A stretch of DNA of 25,032 nt from assembly GCA_025869455.1 (NCBI GenBank), contig JAOZVT010001159.1, forward strand, positions 1,648-26,679. The letters are read 5' to 3'. The DNA is from Prosthecobacter sp. Lineage in GTDB: Bacteria; Verrucomicrobiota; Verrucomicrobiia; Verrucomicrobiales; Verrucomicrobiaceae. The notes under the pieces were generated by a model, which worked only from the letters and a program-made list of their open reading frames with translations, was not told where the DNA came from and did not search any database. Both the position numbers and the translations under genes were made by a program. Below are positions 22,439-25,032 of this stretch, in pieces (positions within the stretch are counted from its first letter, which is position 1; each line of letters begins with the position of its first letter).

Positions 22439-24045
22439 ACGCGACCACCCGCAAAGAGATGGAAATGCTTCTCAGCGCCTTAATGGATGATGCACTAAGC
22501 GCCGAACAAAAGGTGCATCTAGAAACATTACTCCGCAGTGATTGGGAATGCCGCCGCTTTTATCTGGAGAGCATGGACCAACACGCCAAGTTGCTCACTG
22601 CACCAGCGGTGGCGGCGGGAAAGTTGCACACACCCAAAATCATTCGCCGATCAAAACATGCCTGGTTTTCATTGGCTGCCGCAGCCGCCATCCTGATGCT
22701 GGCAGGCTTGTCTTATTTGGCCGGAGGCAAGATGCAGACCACCAAGGAAACGAACACAGAGGAACAAACCGGACAGGGCTGCGCGATCATTTCTCAAACG
22801 ATGGAGGCTAAGTTTGCGGAAGGCAGCCAAGTTCCAACACAGGGTGCCATGCTAAGTCCAGGGCGTCTCCATTTAACAAGCGGGATGGTGAAGATCGAAT
22901 TCTTCAGTGGTGCGACGCTGCTCGCGGAAGGCGACGTGGAACTCGATATCCACTCAGCCTGGGAAGTCGCCTGCCTCAAAGGACAAGTGCGGGTTCGTGT
23001 CCCGCCACCCGCACAGGGTTTTCGGCTGCATGCCCCCGGCATGAACTTGGTAGATCTAGGCACTGAGTTTGGAGTACACGTGGATGCCAAGGGAAGCGCA
23101 GAAGTACATGTCTTTGAAGGTGAAGTGGAGGCACATCCCAACGAAGCAGAAATGCGTCTCTTGACAGAGGGACAAAGCCTAAAGCGAACCAGTGATAACC
23201 AAATCTCATCAGGTAACGCCCAGCCTAACAACTTCACCAGCATTGAAAGACTCAATGAAATCAGCCTGCAATACGCCCAGGCTCGTTTTGATGCTTACTG
23301 GACACACACTTTCGAACTCAGGAAGGACCCTCGCCTTATCGCCTGTTATCTTTTCAAACACTGGGAAAATGATCGTTGGGACCGCTTGGTGAACAATTTC
23401 ACCGAACCACGTAATCCTTCCAGGGGAGGCGGTGCGGTGGGAGTTAAGTGGACCCAAGGACGTTGGCCGATGAAAGATGCGCTTGAGTTCAAAGGCCCAG
23501 GCGACCGAGTCCGCATCAATTTAGGGGCTGAAAAGTACGATGCCATGACACTGGCCACCTGGGTACGTGTGGATGGTGTGGATCGTAAGTATAGCGCTCT
23601 GCTATTGACCGATGGTTACGAGCCCGGCGAGCCTCACTGGCAGATTTATGAAGATGGCAGCCTCATGTTTTCAATCGCCTACCCGCGCCCCTCAAGTGAA
23701 GACAAAACCAAGAAGTTCAATCAAATCTACTATTCACCCAGCATTTTCAATCAATCCAATCTGCGCCGCTGGCATCACATTGCGGTGACCTATGACAATC
23801 AAAGTGGTCAGGCTATCCAGTATCTGGATGGCGTGGAAATCAGTCGCGAAGTAAATTCACATCATGTCCCTGGACGTGCCGTCACCTTTGGCCCCAGCGA
23901 AATTGGCAACTGGGGGCTACCTACCGAAAATCATCAATTCCCGATTCGTAACCTGAATGGTCGGATGGATGAATTTCTCATCTATAAAGCAGCACTTTCA
24001 CCTGCTGAAATATTCACTCTCTATGAAGCTGGAAAACCAGATTAG
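22435..24045 (+). CDS. FecR-domain and LamG-domain membrane protein, putative anti-sigma factor/sensor
   Basis: The protein has 536 residues. A short cytoplasmic helical region (about 1-60, LLSALMDDALSAEQKVHLE) resembles the anti-sigma end of planctomycete-type regulators. A membrane helix (about 76-97, AWFSLAAAAAILMLAGLSYL) follows. A FecR domain (about 140-240) has SGMVKIEFFSGATLLAEG, then LHAPGMNLVDLGTEFGVHVD and VHVFEGEVEAH. A C-terminal LamG/concanavalin-like domain (about 300-535) has LATWVRVDG, RRWHHIAVTYDN, QYLDGVEISRE and GRMDEFLIYKAALSPAEI. LamG folds often bind carbohydrate or act as surface adhesion modules. It is therefore plausible that this protein senses an extracytoplasmic ligand and controls the coupled sigma factor; this is inferred. 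It overlaps the sigma gene by 4 nt, and its 3' end overlaps the next gene by 23 nt. Confidence 0.9.
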   Translation: MNATTRKEMEMLLSALMDDALSAEQKVHLETLLRSDWECRRFYLESMDQHAKLLTAPAVAAGKLHTPKIIRRSKHAWFSLAAAAAILMLAGLSYLAGGKMQTTKETNTEEQTGQGCAIISQTMEAKFAEGSQVPTQGAMLSPGRLHLTSGMVKIEFFSGATLLAEGDVELDIHSAWEVACLKGQVRVRVPPPAQGFRLHAPGMNLVDLGTEFGVHVDAKGSAEVHVFEGEVEAHPNEAEMRLLTEGQSLKRTSDNQISSGNAQPNNFTSIERLNEISLQYAQARFDAYWTHTFELRKDPRLIACYLFKHWENDRWDRLVNNFTEPRNPSRGGGAVGVKWTQGRWPMKDALEFKGPGDRVRINLGAEKYDAMTLATWVRVDGVDRKYSALLLTDGYEPGEPHWQIYEDGSLMFSIAYPRPSSEDKTKKFNQIYYSPSIFNQSNLRRWHHIAVTYDNQSGQAIQYLDGVEISREVNSHHVPGRAVTFGPSEIGNWGLPTENHQFPIRNLNGRMDEFLIYKAALSPAEIFTLYEAGKPD

Positions 24046-25032
24046 ATCTCTTGCTAAGCTATTCACGCTCAGCCTAATCATCGCCACACACCTACAAGCG
24101 CAAGCGGTAGATGCAGAAGCACTCTTTGTTCGGCGCATCTGGCCCCTGTTTCAGGAAAAGTGTTTGGCTTGTCATGGCAATGACGAAGCTAAAATCAAAG
24201 GTGGCCTGGATATGCGAACCCTGAGCAGCACTCTAAAAGGAGGCGACAGTGAGGTGACCAGCCTTATTCCTGGCAAGCCAACGGAAAGCCCGTTGTATTT
24301 GGCCACAACGCGAACGCATGAGGATTGGGAAGCCATGCCACCGAAGGAGAATGACAAACTTAGCCAAGAGCAAGTGGACTGGATCAAAGAGTGGATCACC
24401 TCTGGGGCACCTTGGCCGGATGAAACCAAGCGAATGGAGATCGTCAAAGCCTCGGCAGACAAATGGAGTGCTGAAGATGGCATCACAGTAAAAACCGTTG
24501 GTGCATTGTCACCCGATTGGGCAAATCGACGCTACAAGCCGGAAGCTTTATGGGCTTATCAACCCGTTAAGATGCCTTCACTCGACCCAAAGTCCACGGC
24601 GCATCCGATTGATGCCCTGGTAGCACTACATTTGCCGCCCAAGATTAACCCTGCCTCAAAAGCGGATGCACACACCTTGATTCGCCGCGCCACCTTTGAC
24701 CTGACAGGCTTACCCCCAACACCGGAAGAAGTGGAGTCGTTTGTCCATGAAACACAGGAAGCAAAAGGGAATGACGAACCCTATGTAAAATTGATCAATC
24801 GTTTGTTAGATTCACCCCACTACGGTGAACGCATGGCCCGCCACTGGTTAGATGTGGTGCGTTATGCAGATAGCAGCGGGTTTGCCAATGATTATGAAAG
24901 AGGCAATGCCTGGCGCTACCGTGACTATGTGGTGCGCAGCTTCAATGAAGACAAGCCATACGATCAGTTTATCAAAGAACAGATCGCGGGAGATGAAATG
25001 GCCGAGCAAAGACAAAAGAGTGCAGACAAGAA
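24023..25032 (+). CDS. PSD1-type secreted cytochrome c protein with DUF1549, N-terminal fragment
   Basis: The frame opens at the ATG at 24023, inside the end of the FecR-LamG gene, and runs to the window edge, so at least 336 residues are present and the C-terminus is missing. A signal peptide (KLFTLSLIIATHLQAQA, residues about 12-28) is followed by a planctomycete-type cytochrome c domain. This domain has a single heme-attachment motif CLACH (47-51) and a downstream AMPPKE segment whose Met may be the axial ligand. The DUF1549 domain begins with IDALVALHLPPK and continues through LIRRATFDLTGLPPTPEEVE, LLDSPHYGERMARHWLDVVR and YADSSGFANDYER to NEDKPYDQFIKEQIAGDE. Such proteins normally continue into DUF1553 and are followed by a DUF1501 gene. 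Their biochemical role is unproven; association with polysaccharide use is often suggested. No promoter space precedes it, so it is read with the sigma/FecR genes. Confidence 0.93.
   Translation, partial: MKLENQIRSLAKLFTLSLIIATHLQAQAVDAEALFVRRIWPLFQEKCLACHGNDEAKIKGGLDMRTLSSTLKGGDSEVTSLIPGKPTESPLYLATTRTHEDWEAMPPKENDKLSQEQVDWIKEWITSGAPWPDETKRMEIVKASADKWSAEDGITVKTVGALSPDWANRRYKPEALWAYQPVKMPSLDPKSTAHPIDALVALHLPPKINPASKADAHTLIRRATFDLTGLPPTPEEVESFVHETQEAKGNDEPYVKLINRLLDSPHYGERMARHWLDVVRYADSSGFANDYERGNAWRYRDYVVRSFNEDKPYDQFIKEQIAGDEMAEQRQKSADK

Overview
The window looks like chromosomal DNA of a verrucomicrobial bacterium (phylum Verrucomicrobiota, Verrucomicrobiaceae-like). This is inferred from gene families, not from a marker gene. 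The pointers are a paired BatA-like/VWA membrane module, an ECF sigma factor of the Rhodopirellula/Verrucomicrobium type followed by a FecR-LamG protein and a planctomycete-type cytochrome c (PSD1) protein, a MocA-type oxidoreductase and a sugar-phosphate isomerase/epimerase-like protein, and a large secreted YD-repeat protein. Few genes have a recognisable Shine-Dalgarno sequence. No rRNA, tRNA, CRISPR array or transposase was seen. No gene-free stretch exceeds about 140 bases.

Layout. (a) 1-3109, plus strand: the C-terminal end of a BatA-like membrane protein, then by a 4-nt ATGA overlap a 903-aa double-VWA membrane protein. (b) 3113-6115, minus strand: a tight series transcribed in the order sugar-phosphate isomerase/epimerase-like TIM barrel, TSUP-family permease (4-nt overlap), RuvX/YqgF, TruA (26-nt overlap with ruvX). 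(c) 6179-12707, minus strand: a 1631-aa secreted beta-propeller/YD-repeat (RHS-like) protein followed 25 nt later by a 535-aa secreted protein that starts with one isolated YD-repeat unit. (d) 12818-13996, minus strand: a Gfo/Idh/MocA oxidoreductase. (e) 14111-15687, plus strand: a small one-helix membrane protein and a TPR protein, closed by a strong intrinsic terminator. (f) 15806-17590, plus strand: a multi-pass GT-C-like membrane protein. (g) 17669-19648, minus strand: an ECF sigma factor followed by a membrane anti-sigma-like protein carrying the YfbK C-terminal (DUF3520-like) domain but no VWA domain. (h) 19781-21865, plus strand: a fused membrane/spermidine-synthase-like protein. (i) 21914-25032, plus strand: a second ECF sigma factor, a FecR-LamG membrane protein and the start of a PSD1 cytochrome c protein, all with overlapping junctions.

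How the genes may work together. Two separate ECF sigma/membrane-regulator pairs lie within about 5 kb. In the second pair the regulator carries an extracytoplasmic LamG (concanavalin-like) domain and is translationally coupled to a secreted c-type cytochrome/DUF1549 protein. This suggests a surface-sensing unit that controls an envelope or polysaccharide-degradation function, which is an inference. The items most worth a second look are the VWA-less YfbK-like anti-sigma protein, a perfect 10-bp inverted repeat ending one base before the start codon of the second sigma factor, the propeller-YD-repeat protein with an unclassified hydrophobic tail, and its partner with a lone YD repeat. All calls were made by reading the sequence and translations; no database search was run.
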